Positions 18,340-27,591 of a DNA stretch of 64,000 bases are shown piece by piece (position 1 is the first letter of the stretch; each line of letters starts with the position of its first letter). This DNA is from Streptomyces sp. NBC_01707 (GTDB lineage: Bacteria; Actinomycetota; Actinomycetes; Streptomycetales; Streptomycetaceae), in NCBI RefSeq assembly GCF_041438805.1, contig NZ_CP109190.1, positions 3,534,001 to 3,598,000 on the forward strand, written 5' to 3'. A program made the translations under genes and the position numbers. Under the pieces are notes generated by a model. It was not told the DNA's origin. It worked only from the letters and a program-made list of their open reading frames with translations, and did not search any database.

Positions 18340-19677
18340 TCAGGATGCGGGCGTGACGCTCGTCGCCCCGGACGGATCCGTCGTCTGCCCGGCCTTCGGG
18401 TCGGCCGCGCCGACCCGGCCCAGGTCGATGTCGCGAGTCTCGCGCATCGTCAGATAGACGACGAGGGAGACCGCGGCACAGCCCGCCACGTACCAGTAGA
18501 AGCCCGACTCGATGCCCGCGTCCTTGAACCAGAGCGCCACATATTCGGCGGTGCCGCCGAAGAGTGCGTTGGCGAGGGCGTACGGGAGGGCGACGCCGAG
18601 TGCACGGATACCGGTCGGGAAGAGCTCGGCCTTCACACAGGCGTTGATCGAGGTGTAGCCGGTGACGACGACCAGAGCGAGCAGCGCCAGGCCGAACGCG
18701 GGCCAGAAGGTCCCCGCGTTCTTGAGCATCGTCATGATCGGCACGGTCAGGAAGGTGGAGCCGACGGCGAAGGTGATCAGCAGCGGGCGGCGGCCGACCC
18801 GGTCGGAGACCATGCCCGCCAGCGGCTGGATGCACATGAACACGAACAGGGCGCAGAAGCTGACCAGTGAGGCGGTGGACTTCTCCATGCCGGCGCTCTT
18901 GGAGAGGAACTTGGTGAGGTACGTCGTGTACGTGTAGTAGGCGACCGTCCCGCCCATGGTCAGCGCCATCACCAGGAACGCCTCGCGCTTGTGCTTCCAC
19001 AGCGCCTTCAGTGTGCCCCGGTCCTGCTGGGCGGCCGCGTCGGACTCGGCGTACACCTCGGTCTCCAGCATGGAACGGCGCAGATAGAAGACGATGGCCG
19101 CGCCGAGCGCACCGACGACGAACGGGATGCGCCAGCCCCAGCTGTGCAGCGCCGCGTCGGACATGTTGCGCTGCAGGACGATCTGGAGGCCGAGGCCCAC
19201 GAGCTGTCCGGCGGTCATGGACACGTACTGGAAGCTGGAGGCGAAACCGCGCCGGTGGGGTGCCGACGCCTCGGTGAGATAGGTGGCGCTGGCCGCGTAC
19301 TCACCGCCGACCGAGAGTCCCTGGAGGAGCCGGGCCACCAGCAGGACGGCGACGCCGCCGTACCCCGCCACGGCGTAGGTCGGCGCGACGGCGATGAGGA
19401 TCGCGGAGGCCGACATGAGGGTGACGGTGAGGGTCAGCGCGGCCTTGCGTCCCTTGCGGTCACCGATCCGGCCGAGCAGCCAGCCGCCGACCGGCCGCAT
19501 GAAGAAGCCGACGGCGAAGATGCCCATGGTGTTCATGAGATTCGCGGTCTCATTGCCTTCGGGGAAGAACGAGTCCGCGAAGTAGACCGCGAAGGTCGCG
19601 TACACGAACCAGTCGAACCACTCGACCATGTTGCCGGCGGAGCCGACCCAGATTTTCTTCCATTGCTCTCGTCCCAT
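18340..19677 (-). CDS. MFS transporter, metabolite:H+ symporter (MHS) type
   Basis: A 445-residue, 12-helix major facilitator. The N-terminal NMVEWFDWFVYATFAVYFAD, the loop GRIGDRKGRKAAL and the motif RLLQGLSVGGEYAASATYL mark the KgtP/ProP/ShiA-like MHS subfamily, which imports dicarboxylates, compatible solutes or related anions by proton symport. The central cytoplasmic loop is short and charged (LETEVYAESDAAAQQ). It is a single-gene unit with its own terminator. Substrate cannot be read from sequence. Confidence 0.9.
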   Translation of the reverse strand: MGREQWKKIWVGSAGNMVEWFDWFVYATFAVYFADSFFPEGNETANLMNTMGIFAVGFFMRPVGGWLLGRIGDRKGRKAALTLTVTLMSASAILIAVAPTYAVAGYGGVAVLLVARLLQGLSVGGEYAASATYLTEASAPHRRGFASSFQYVSMTAGQLVGLGLQIVLQRNMSDAALHSWGWRIPFVVGALGAAIVFYLRRSMLETEVYAESDAAAQQDRGTLKALWKHKREAFLVMALTMGGTVAYYTYTTYLTKFLSKSAGMEKSTASLVSFCALFVFMCIQPLAGMVSDRVGRRPLLITFAVGSTFLTVPIMTMLKNAGTFWPAFGLALLALVVVTGYTSINACVKAELFPTGIRALGVALPYALANALFGGTAEYVALWFKDAGIESGFYWYVAGCAAVSLVVYLTMRETRDIDLGRVGAADPKAGQTTDPSGATSVTPAS

Positions 19678-19846
19678 GGTCTGTCACCGTGCCCCAACGG
19701 CCACGGACGTAACAAGAGTGCATAGGGCAACGATCATGCGTACTTACGTGCGTTGCGTTCACGGCCGGGCGAACAGCCGCGACGGGGCGGCGCGGCCCAC
19801 CCGATCGGCGGCGCGGCGGCGCGGTTGCCGGTGGTAGGGATCCACG

Positions 19847-20674
19847 GTGACCTCGCAGCCGCCCACCGGCCCGCCGTCCGGCCCGCTGTCACCACCGCCA
19901 CCGCCCGGTCCCGGACCCGGGCCGGGGCCGGGGCCGGACGACGGTTCGGGCCGGGGTCCTTCCGGCCGGCGCTCGCCCCGCAACCTGGTGCTGATCGCCG
20001 TCGGCACGGCGGTGGTGGCGCTGGGGCTGGCCGTGCTGCTGCGCGCCGTCGGCGGCGACGATCCGGCCGGTGGTTCCTCGACCCCTGCGGGCACCGGCGC
20101 GACCACGACCCCGCAGGCCCACACAGTCGTACGGAGCGCCGCACTGACCCCTGCGGACTGGGGCCGCGGGTTCGTCAGGTCCACTCCGTACGAACAGGAT
20201 CCGCTGGCTGAGACAGTGGTGCAGGAGAACTGCACACTCGCCGCGAAACGGAACAGGACTGGCACACTGGCCGCGCTCGGACGGCGGTCCCAGAAGGCCG
20301 CGCCCTACGAGAACGGGCTCTCCCAGATCCGGGTGTACGCAGACACCGCCACCGCGAAGACGTTCCTGGCCGACGGCGAGGACGCCGTCGGCCGCTGCCC
20401 CGACCAGCGGGACGGCGAGGCCCGCTGGAAAGACATCCGCGAGACCACTCCGCCGGACCTGACCGGCTTCGACGACCTGGCGTCCGAGCAGGGCACGCTG
20501 GTCACGTACAGCGACGGCTCGGCCGCGGACATCCGTTATGTCCTGCTGACCGGCCGCACCGGCGCCACCGTGATGACCAGCTATCTGTCCGGGCCGCCCG
20601 AGGTGGAGCAACAGATCCGCCAGGGCGCCGAGGACGCGCTCGCGCTGATGCGCAGCCGACTGCCTCAGCGGTGA
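19847..20674 (+). CDS. Membrane-anchored protein with Pro/Gly-rich N-terminus
   Basis: A 275-residue protein from a GTG at 19847. Residues 1-46 are a cytoplasmic Pro/Gly stretch with alternating PG units. One membrane helix follows (about 47-67, NLVLIAVGTAVVALGLAVLL), then a Ser/Thr/Gly linker and an external domain of about 180 residues ending LALMRSRLPQR. The outside domain resembles sensor-like or PknH-type extracellular domains of actinobacteria only in general layout; I recognise no specific family. It is convergent with the TetR gene, 12 nt apart. Confidence 0.75.
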   Translation: MTSQPPTGPPSGPLSPPPPPGPGPGPGPGPDDGSGRGPSGRRSPRNLVLIAVGTAVVALGLAVLLRAVGGDDPAGGSSTPAGTGATTTPQAHTVVRSAALTPADWGRGFVRSTPYEQDPLAETVVQENCTLAAKRNRTGTLAALGRRSQKAAPYENGLSQIRVYADTATAKTFLADGEDAVGRCPDQRDGEARWKDIRETTPPDLTGFDDLASEQGTLVTYSDGSAADIRYVLLTGRTGATVMTSYLSGPPEVEQQIRQGAEDALALMRSRLPQR

Positions 20675-20686
20675 CGGGCGGCGGCG

Positions 20687-21286
20687 TCAGGCGAGCGACT
20701 CGTCCAGGAACTCCCGTACATGGGCGAGAACTCCGCCCCGGTCGGTGCCCGGCAGGCCGATCGCCACATGGATGCTGAACCCGTCGAGCAGTGCGCGCAG
20801 CCGGGTCGCGTACCGCTCGGCGTCGACGGCCCGGAACTCCCCGCGTGACGCGCCCTCCGCCAGCAGCGCCACCAGGTCCCGGTGCCAGGCCCGCTCGATC
20901 GCGGCCTGCCGGGCACGCGCCTCGGCGTCTGCGTTCTGCGAGCGGTTCCACACCTCCAGCCAGAGCGTCCAGTGCGGATCGCGGTGGCCGTCGGGGATGT
21001 ACAGATCCACGTACGCGTCCAGCCGCTCGCGGACCGGGATCTGCCGGGCCAGCAGTTCCCTCCGCCGCGCTCCGAGCCTGCCCTCGCTCCACTCCAGGGC
21101 CTGCAGCAGCAGCTCGTCCTTGGTGCGGAAGTAGTAGAGGAGATGCCCGCTGCTCATGGAGACCTCACGGCCGAGACCGGCCATGGTGAGCCCGTCCAGA
21201 CCGCGTTCGGCGATGGTGGCCATGGCGGCGGCCAGCACCTCCTCCCGGGGCGGTGCCGTGTTGCGGCGGCGCGGGCCGGGGGTCAT
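20687..21286 (-). CDS. TetR-family regulator
   Basis: A 199-residue repressor starting at the ATG at 21286 (GGGAG 7 nt upstream). The HTH region runs EEVLAAAMATIAERGLDGLTMAGLGREV and SMSSGHLLYYFRTKDELL (residues about 14-62), followed by an all-helical ligand domain with a C-terminal pattern like BetI/TetR_C proteins. It lies 97 nt upstream of agmatine deiminase and the urease genes in the direction opposite to their flow order, so it is downstream of them and may regulate nitrogen or polyamine use; this is positional inference only. Confidence 0.85.
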   Translation of the reverse strand: MTPGPRRRNTAPPREEVLAAAMATIAERGLDGLTMAGLGREVSMSSGHLLYYFRTKDELLLQALEWSEGRLGARRRELLARQIPVRERLDAYVDLYIPDGHRDPHWTLWLEVWNRSQNADAEARARQAAIERAWHRDLVALLAEGASRGEFRAVDAERYATRLRALLDGFSIHVAIGLPGTDRGGVLAHVREFLDESLA

Positions 21287-21383
21287 CGGAGGGCTCCCGC
21301 GGTCCAGCCGTCCGGCACCGGATGGATGCGCCGGAGCGCGTGACCCCGTGCGGCGTACCGGACGTCGCTCTCCATGGAATCCA

Positions 21384-22403
21384 TCAGGCCCTCGGCTGCT
21401 GCTGCGTGATGCAGTGGATGCCTCCACCGCCCGCGAAGATCGTACGTGCGTCGACCAGGGTCACGGTCCGCTCGGGGTAGAGGCGGCGGAAGATGCCCGC
21501 GGCGATCTCGTCGCGGGGGTCGTCGAAGCCGCACAGCACCACGCCGCCGTTGCAGACGTAGTGGTTGATGTACGAGTAGTCGACCCAGTGACCGTCCTCG
21601 TCCCGCACCACGGTCGGGGCAGGGACCTCCACGACCTCCAGGCGACGCCCCCGGGCGTCGGTCCGGGACCTGAGCATCTCCACGTTCTCCATGCAGAGCT
21701 CGTGGTCGGGGTGGGACGGGTCCGGCTGGGTGTGGACGACGACGACTCCGGGGCCGGCGAACGCGGCGACGATGTCGACATGGCCGAGGGTGCCGAAGCC
21801 GTGCGGCGGGTAGTCGCCGGTCAGACCGCACTTCAGCCAGATCGCCTTCGTGGTGCCCAGCCTGGAGTGGATCTCGGCCTCGACCATGTCCTTGGTCCAG
21901 CCCGGGTTGCGTTCCTTGCCGAGCTGGACGGTCTCGGTGAGCAGGACGGTGCCCTCGCCGTCGACGTGGATGCCGCCGCCCTCGTTGACCAGCGGCGAAC
22001 TGTGCACGGGAACCCCTGCGAGATCCGCGACGTGGCGGGCGATCTTCGCATCGTGTTCCCAGGTCGCCCAGTCCTGTGCGCCCCAGCCGTTGAAGACCCA
22101 GTCCACCGCGGCAAGTTGGCTGCCGTCGGTGACGAAGGTCGGACCGATGTCACGCATCCAGGCGTCGTCCAGTTCGCGCTCTACCAGGTCGACGTCCGGG
22201 CCGAGTGCGGCGCGGGCGCCCTCCGCCTGGCCGGGACCGACCACCATGGTGACCGGTTCGAAGCGGCGTACGGCGCGGGCCACCGACGCCCATGCCCTGC
22301 GGGACTCGGCGAGGTCGTCACCGGTGAACGTCACGTTGGGCCCCGGCCAGGCCATCCAGGTGCGCTCGTGCGGGGCCCACTCGGGCGGCATGCGGAAGGT
22401 CAT
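21384..22403 (-). CDS. aguA: Agmatine deiminase
   Basis: A 339-residue member of the porphyromonas-type peptidyl-arginine deiminase / agmatine deiminase family. It hydrolyses agmatine to N-carbamoylputrescine and ammonia. Marks are the substrate loop DDAWMRDIGPTFV, the HGFGTLGHVDIVAAF strand carrying catalytic His, and the C-terminal GGGGIHCITQQQP with the nucleophilic Cys. The ATG at 22403 follows GAGGAG. It starts 20 nt after the urease alpha gene ends, so nitrogen release from agmatine and from urea may be co-expressed. Confidence 0.93.
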   Translation of the reverse strand: MTFRMPPEWAPHERTWMAWPGPNVTFTGDDLAESRRAWASVARAVRRFEPVTMVVGPGQAEGARAALGPDVDLVERELDDAWMRDIGPTFVTDGSQLAAVDWVFNGWGAQDWATWEHDAKIARHVADLAGVPVHSSPLVNEGGGIHVDGEGTVLLTETVQLGKERNPGWTKDMVEAEIHSRLGTTKAIWLKCGLTGDYPPHGFGTLGHVDIVAAFAGPGVVVVHTQPDPSHPDHELCMENVEMLRSRTDARGRRLEVVEVPAPTVVRDEDGHWVDYSYINHYVCNGGVVLCGFDDPRDEIAAGIFRRLYPERTVTLVDARTIFAGGGGIHCITQQQPRA

Positions 22404-22422
22404 GTCGTCGGACTCCTCGTTC

Positions 22423-24105
22423 TTACAGGAAATAGAGGCGGTTGAGGGAGATCGATTCGGCGGGTCCGGAGCGCACCGGGTCACCGTCCAGCGTGACCAG
22501 GCCGCTCCGTCCGTCCACCGCCACGTCCCCGATAAGGGAGTTGAGCCGGAGGTCGGCCGGGCCGATCCCGCGGGTGCCGCGTACGGCGACCCTGCGCCGT
22601 CGCGTCGGCATCAGATCGGAGCCCAGCTCGGTCGCGGCCTTTGCCACGAAGGCCACCGAGAGGTCTGCGGGGGTCGCTCCGTACGCTCCGAACTGCGGTC
22701 CCAGGACCAGGGGTTCACAGGTGTCGGTCGCGGCGTTGGGGTCGCCCGTCACTCCGTAGGCCGGGAAGCCCGACTTCAGCACGAGCTGCGGCTTCGCGCC
22801 GAAGTACTGCGGCTTCCAGAGCACGATGTCGGCGAGCTTGCCCACCTCGATCGACCCGATCTCGTGCGCGAGACCGTGTGCGATGGCGGGGTTGATGGTC
22901 AGCTTTGCCATGTAGCGCAGCACCCGGGCGTTGTCGTCGTGCGCGCCGTCGCCCTCCATCGGGCCCAGCTCGGCCTTCATCTTCCCGGCCATGGCGAAGG
23001 TACGGCGTACGGTCTCCCCCGCCCGCCCCATCCCCTGGGCGTCCGACGAGGTGATGCCGATCGCGCCGAGATCGTGCAGCACGTCCTCGGCACCCATCGT
23101 CCCGGCCCTGATCCGGTCCCGCGCCATCGCGGCGTCCCCGGGCAGGTCGGTCTTGAGGTCGTGTACGGAGACGATCATCCCGTAGTGCTCGGCGACCGCG
23201 TCCCGGCCGAACGGGAGGGTCGGGTTGGTGGAGGAGCCGATCACGTTCGGGACGCCCGCCATCTTGAGGACGTTCGGTACGTGGCCGCCACCGCAGCCCT
23301 CGATGTGGAAGGCGTGGATCGTCCGGCCGTCCAGGACGCGCAAGGTGTCCTCGACGGAGAGGCATTCGTTCAGCCCGTCGCTGTGGAGGGCGACCTGTAC
23401 GTCATGCTCCTCCGCGACACGCAGGGCCGTGTCGAGCGCCCGGGTGTGCGCGCCCATGTCCTCGTGCACCTTGAAGCCGGACGCGCCGCCTTCGGCGAGT
23501 GCCTCCACCAGCGGCGCGTCGTCCGAGGACGAACCGCGGGCCAGGAAGCCGATGTTGACCGGCCAGGCGTCGAAGGCGTTGAACGCGTGGCGCAGCGCCC
23601 ACGGCGAGTTGACACCGACACCCCAGACCGGGCCGAACTCCTGGCCGATGACGGTGGTGACACCGGAGGCGAGCGAGGCCTCCATGATGCGCGGCGAGAG
23701 CAGATGGACATGGGTGTCGACGGCACCGGCCGTCGCGATCATGCCCTCGCCGGAAACGATCGTGGTACCCGTACCGACGACGACGTCCACACCGTCGAGC
23801 GTGTCCGGGTTCCCGGCCCGTCCGATCGAGCTGATCCGGCCTTCGCGGATGCCGATGGAGACTTTCCGGATGCCCAGCGCCGCGTCGATGACCAGCACGT
23901 TGCTGATGACGACGTCACAGGTGTCGCGTACGGCGGCGGCCTTGAGGTGCAGGCCGTCGCGCGCGGTCTTGCCGAAGCCGGCCAGGAACTCGTCGCCGGG
24001 CGCCTGCGCGTCCGACTCGACGCGCACCACCAGGCCGGAGTCGCCGAGGACGACCCGGTCGCCGGCGCGCGGACCGTGGACCGATGCGTATGCGTAGGGG
24101 TCCAT
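22423..24105 (-). CDS. ureC: Urease alpha subunit, divergent actinobacterial type
   Basis: A 560-residue urease catalytic subunit. Nickel ligands are kept: VDTHVH, the carbamylated Lys212 in GFKVHEDMG, ALHSDGLNE, FHIEGCGGGH and SSDAQGMGR. In the active-site flap, however, the usual VCHHL becomes SVHDL, so the flap Cys is Val314 while the catalytic His315 stays. It overlaps the upstream gamma/beta gene by one base (TGATG). No ureD, E, F or G is present in the window. Either maturation proteins are encoded elsewhere or the protein has another hydrolase role. Confidence 0.9.
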   Translation of the reverse strand: MDPYAYASVHGPRAGDRVVLGDSGLVVRVESDAQAPGDEFLAGFGKTARDGLHLKAAAVRDTCDVVISNVLVIDAALGIRKVSIGIREGRISSIGRAGNPDTLDGVDVVVGTGTTIVSGEGMIATAGAVDTHVHLLSPRIMEASLASGVTTVIGQEFGPVWGVGVNSPWALRHAFNAFDAWPVNIGFLARGSSSDDAPLVEALAEGGASGFKVHEDMGAHTRALDTALRVAEEHDVQVALHSDGLNECLSVEDTLRVLDGRTIHAFHIEGCGGGHVPNVLKMAGVPNVIGSSTNPTLPFGRDAVAEHYGMIVSVHDLKTDLPGDAAMARDRIRAGTMGAEDVLHDLGAIGITSSDAQGMGRAGETVRRTFAMAGKMKAELGPMEGDGAHDDNARVLRYMAKLTINPAIAHGLAHEIGSIEVGKLADIVLWKPQYFGAKPQLVLKSGFPAYGVTGDPNAATDTCEPLVLGPQFGAYGATPADLSVAFVAKAATELGSDLMPTRRRRVAVRGTRGIGPADLRLNSLIGDVAVDGRSGLVTLDGDPVRSGPAESISLNRLYFL

Positions 24106-24800
24106 CAGGCGTCCTCCGCTCCGAGATAGCCGCAGGCCGCCGCACGCCGCAGGGCCTCTTCCTTCGCTCCGGGCGCGTCCAGCGGACCGTCGACCAGGCC
24201 TGCGAAGCCGATCGCGATCCGGGCGCCGCCGATCGGCAGCAGGCCGACCTCGCTCTCGCCACCCGGATCGAAGCGGACCGACGCTCCGGCGGGGACGCAC
24301 AGCCGCATTCCGTACGCCGCGGCCCGGTCGAAGTCGAGCCGCGGGTTGGCCTCGAAGAAGTGGAAGTGCGAGGTGACGCTGACCGGGACGGACGCGGTGT
24401 TGCGCACGGTCAGCCGCAGCTCGGGCCGGGGCTCGGCGTGCGGCGGTGCGGGCAGCACGGCGCCGGGCGCGGCGTCCGCCGGCCGGACACCGGCGGCGGC
24501 ACCTATGGGGTCGGAGACGACGGCGAGCCGGGATCCGTCGTCGAAGACGGCCTCCACATGCACCTCCGTGACCACGTCCGCCACGCCGGGCAGGACGTCG
24601 TCGGGTCCCAGCACGCTGCGCGCGGCCTCGATCGCCTCAGCGAGCCGACGCCCGTCCCGGGCCGCCTCGCAGACGGTGTCCGCGATGAGCGCGGTCGCCT
24701 CGGGGATATTGAGCCTCAGTCCACGCGCGCGGCGCGCCCGTGCCAGTTCGGCGGCGCCGAACAGCAGCAGCCGGTCGCGCTCGGTCGGGGTCAGTCGCAC
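24105..24800 (-). CDS. ureAB: Urease gamma-beta fusion subunit
   Basis: A 231-residue fusion of urease gamma (residues 1-100, beginning MRLTPTERDRLLLFGAAELA) and beta (about 105-200, with RNTASVPVSVTSHFHFFEAN) domains, ending in a short extra tail. The GTG start at 24800 has AGGAGG upstream. Gamma and beta are separate proteins in most bacteria and fused in some actinobacteria and in Helicobacter UreA. It is the first gene of a urease, agmatine deiminase unit. The beta domain is somewhat diverged, consistent with the atypical alpha subunit. Confidence 0.9.
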   Translation of the reverse strand: MRLTPTERDRLLLFGAAELARARRARGLRLNIPEATALIADTVCEAARDGRRLAEAIEAARSVLGPDDVLPGVADVVTEVHVEAVFDDGSRLAVVSDPIGAAAGVRPADAAPGAVLPAPPHAEPRPELRLTVRNTASVPVSVTSHFHFFEANPRLDFDRAAAYGMRLCVPAGASVRFDPGGESEVGLLPIGGARIAIGFAGLVDGPLDAPGAKEEALRRAAACGYLGAEDA

Positions 24801-25036
24801 GTCACCACACCTCCTGTTTGAGCATCACTCTAATCATGAATTTCCTACAGGAGAACCCTTTACGAGGCGTCGTACTCAGCCTCACATAGAGCGGTACTCA
24901 AATCGTCGGACAGGGGTCGCCTCATACCGGTGGATCCGCACGGAAGCGACACCGTCCCGGAGCCGGCTCAGCGCTGTACGCAACCTCGTCCCGACAGCCG
25001 CCTGCTCTGTCACCCGCGTGCGACGGCCGCACACAA

Positions 25037-25080
25037 ACGACTTCGCCCGCCCTGGCGGCTACCGGGGCGGGCGAAGTCGT
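25037..25080. terminator. Terminator after ilvE
   Basis: A perfect 16-bp stem (arms 25037-25052 and 25065-25080, 12-nt loop) begins 13 nt past the ilvE stop on the minus strand. The rest of the gap 24801-25036 holds presumed urease promoter sequence, with a relatively AT-rich patch near 24820-24860, and no gene. Confidence 0.85.
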
Positions 25081-25093
25081 ACGGGACCGCGAA

Positions 25094-26182
25094 TCACCCG
25101 AGCGGGTGCATCCAGCCGTGGGTGTCCTCCGCGATACCGCGCTGGACGTCGAGGAGCCGGTCGCGCAGCTTCATCGTGACCTCGCCGGGCTTGCCGCCGC
25201 TCTGGGTCCACTCGCCGCCCGCGGACTTGACGATGCCGACGGGGGTGATGACGGCTGCGGTGCCGCAGGCGAACACCTCGGTGAGAGTGCCGTTCTCGGT
25301 GTCGGCGCGCCACTGGTCGATGGAGACGCGGCTCTCCTCGGACTCGTAGCCGAGGTCACGGGCGACCCGGAGCAGCGAGTCACGGGTGACACCGGCGAGC
25401 AGCGAGCCGGTCAGGGCCGGGGTGACGATCTTGTCCCCGTACACGAAGTACAGGTTCATGCCGCCGAGCTCCTCGACCCACTTGTGCTCGACCGCGTCGA
25501 GGTACGCGACCTGCTCGCAGCCCTTCTCGGCGGCCTCGGCCTGGGCGAGGAGGGACGCGGCGTAGTTGCCGCCGGTCTTGGCGTCGCCCATGCCGCCGGG
25601 GACGGCACGGACCCGGTTCTCGGAGAGCCAGATGGAGACCGGCTTCACACCACCGGGGAAGTAGGCGCCGGCGGGCGAGGCGATGACGATGAAGAGGTAC
25701 TCGTTGGCAGGCTTCACACCGAGGCCGACCTCGGACGCGATCATGAACGGGCGCAGGTAGAGCGACTCCTCGCCGCCGTGCGCCGGAACCCACGCCTTGT
25801 CCTGCTGGACCAGCACGTCACACGCCTCGATGAACGTCTCCACCGGCAACTCGGGCATGGCGAGACGGTGCGCCGAGCGCTGGAAGCGCTTGGCGTTGGC
25901 CTCGGGGCGGAACGTGGCCACCGATCCGTCGGGCTGGCGGTAGGCCTTGAGCCCCTCGAAGATCTCCTGCGCGTAGTGCAGGACGTTGGTGGCGGGATCG
26001 ATGGACAGCGGGCCGTAGGGGACGAGCTGGCCGTCGTGCCAGCCGCGGCCTTCGGTCCACTTGATGATCACCATGTGATCGGTGAAGTAGCGGCCGAATC
26101 CGGGGTTGGCCAGGATCGCCTCGCGCTCCGCGTCGGACAGCGGGGTGGAAGAAGGCTTGAGCTCGATCGTGGTCGTCGTCAT
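25094..26182 (-). CDS. ilvE: Branched-chain amino acid aminotransferase
   Basis: A 362-residue fold-type IV PLP enzyme that makes Val, Leu and Ile from their 2-keto acids. It starts [12 protein letters not shown] at the ATG at 26182 with GAAGGA upstream. [14 protein letters not shown] lines the pocket, the PLP Lys202 is in [12 protein letters not shown], and [19 protein letters not shown] binds the cofactor phosphate. It is a single-gene unit with strong terminators on both sides, 240 nt after leuB. Confidence 0.96.
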   Translation of the reverse strand: MTTTTIELKPSSTPLSDAEREAILANPGFGRYFTDHMVIIKWTEGRGWHDGQLVPYGPLSIDPATNVLHYAQEIFEGLKAYRQPDGSVATFRPEANAKRFQRSAHRLAMPELPVETFIEACDVLVQQDKAWVPAHGGEESLYLRPFMIASEVGLGVKPANEYLFIVIASPAGAYFPGGVKPVSIWLSENRVRAVPGGMGDAKTGGNYAASLLAQAEAAEKGCEQVAYLDAVEHKWVEELGGMNLYFVYGDKIVTPALTGSLLAGVTRDSLLRVARDLGYESEESRVSIDQWRADTENGTLTEVFACGTAAVITPVGIVKSAGGEWTQSGGKPGEVTMKLRDRLLDVQRGIAEDTHGWMHPLG

Positions 26183-26370
26183 GAGTGCGTGTCCTTCACC
26201 GGTTTTGTGTGGAGGGACCGCGCTCACGCCGCTCCTGTCAGACAGGTGCTAGGACGTCCGAGCTTTATCGCAAGCCACGGCCCCGTTCGATTATGGCTCG
26301 ACGGGGGCCGTGCACGAAATGACGTGAATGCGGTCCAGGGATCGATGGTGGCACCCGGGACCACACAGGA

Positions 26371-26405
26371 GAAGCCGCCGGGTGCGGTTGCGACCCGGCG
26401 GCTTC
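26371..26405. terminator. Terminator after leuB
   Basis: A perfect 13-bp stem (arms 26371-26383 and 26393-26405, 9-nt loop) starts 18 nt past the leuB stop on the minus strand. A weaker GC hairpin around 26278-26310 follows, nearer the ilvE promoter. Confidence 0.85.
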
Positions 26406-26422
26406 GAAGTGGAGTCGTCGGG

Positions 26423-27463
26423 TCAGCCGGCTACGCGTACCGCGAGCGCGTCGCCGATTTCCGAGGTCGTACGAGGGGTGTCGCCCCGTTCCGCCAGGTC
26501 GGCGGAGACGGCGTCCTCGATGCGGGCGGCCTCGGCCTCGTAGCCGAGGTGGCGCAGCAGGAGGGCGACGGAGAGGATCGCGGCCGTGGGGTCGGCCTTG
26601 CCCTGACCCGCGATGTCCGGGGCGGAGCCGTGGACCGGCTCGAACATCGAGGGGAACTCACCGCTCGGGTTGATGTTGCCCGAGGCCGCGACGCCGATGC
26701 CGCCGGAGACGGCCGCGGCGAGGTCGGTGATGATGTCGCCGAAGAGGTTGTCGGTGACGATCACGTCGAACCGCTCGGGCTGCGTGACGAGGAAGATCGT
26801 CGCCGCGTCCACGTGCAGGTAGTCGGTGGTGACGTCCGGGAACTCGGCCGCGACCTTGTTGAAGATGTTGGTCCACAGGTGCCCGGCGTAGGTCAGCACG
26901 TTGTTCTTGTGGACCAGTGTCAGCTTCTTGCGCGGGCGGGCCTGGGCGCGGGCGAAGGCGTCCCGGACCACACGCTCGACGCCGAACGCGGTGTTGACCG
27001 AGACCTCGGTGGCGACCTCGTGCGGGGTGCCGGTGCGGATCGAGCCGCCGTTGCCGGTGTACGGACCTTCGGTGCCCTCGCGGACCACGACGAAGTCGAT
27101 CTCCGGCTGGCCCTTGAGCGGGGTCGCGACACCCGGAAGCAGCTTCGACGGCCGCAGGTTCACATGGTGGTCGAAGAGGAAACGGAGCTTCAACAGGAAA
27201 CCGCGCTCCAGGACGCCCGACGGGACCGAGGGGTCACCGATCGCGCCGAGCAGGATCGCGTCGTGCTGCTTGAGCGCCTGGACATCCGCGTCGGTGAGGG
27301 TCTCACCGGTCGCGTGGTAGCGCTTGGCGCCGAAGTCGAACTCCTTGGTCTCCAGCTTCACATCCTGCGGGAGAACAGCATTGAGGACCTTGAGGCCCTG
27401 AGCCACGACCTCCTGGCCGATACCGTCACCAGGGATCACTGCGAGATTGATGCTGCGAGACAT
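26423..27463 (-). CDS. leuB: 3-isopropylmalate dehydrogenase
   Basis: A 346-residue NAD-dependent decarboxylating dehydrogenase, third step of leucine synthesis. It begins [20 protein letters not shown], and has the substrate-binding [12 protein letters not shown], the metal-binding [18 protein letters not shown] and the adenine-binding [18 protein letters not shown]. The short length and sequence are of the actinobacterial type. In the 128-nt upstream gap, GTCC and GGAC are separated by 7 nt (27504-27518), a possible IclR-type operator. Confidence 0.96.
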   Translation of the reverse strand: MSRSINLAVIPGDGIGQEVVAQGLKVLNAVLPQDVKLETKEFDFGAKRYHATGETLTDADVQALKQHDAILLGAIGDPSVPSGVLERGFLLKLRFLFDHHVNLRPSKLLPGVATPLKGQPEIDFVVVREGTEGPYTGNGGSIRTGTPHEVATEVSVNTAFGVERVVRDAFARAQARPRKKLTLVHKNNVLTYAGHLWTNIFNKVAAEFPDVTTDYLHVDAATIFLVTQPERFDVIVTDNLFGDIITDLAAAVSGGIGVAASGNINPSGEFPSMFEPVHGSAPDIAGQGKADPTAAILSVALLLRHLGYEAEAARIEDAVSADLAERGDTPRTTSEIGDALAVRVAG

Positions 27464-27591
27464 GTCGGCACCTTACTGCTCGTCCCACCCCATGACATTT
27501 CACGTCCACCATACGGACACATGGGGAGCTGTACGTGTACCGTTCATCCATTCGAAGGCAAGGCGTCAGCCGACAGGTGGATGTTCTGGCC

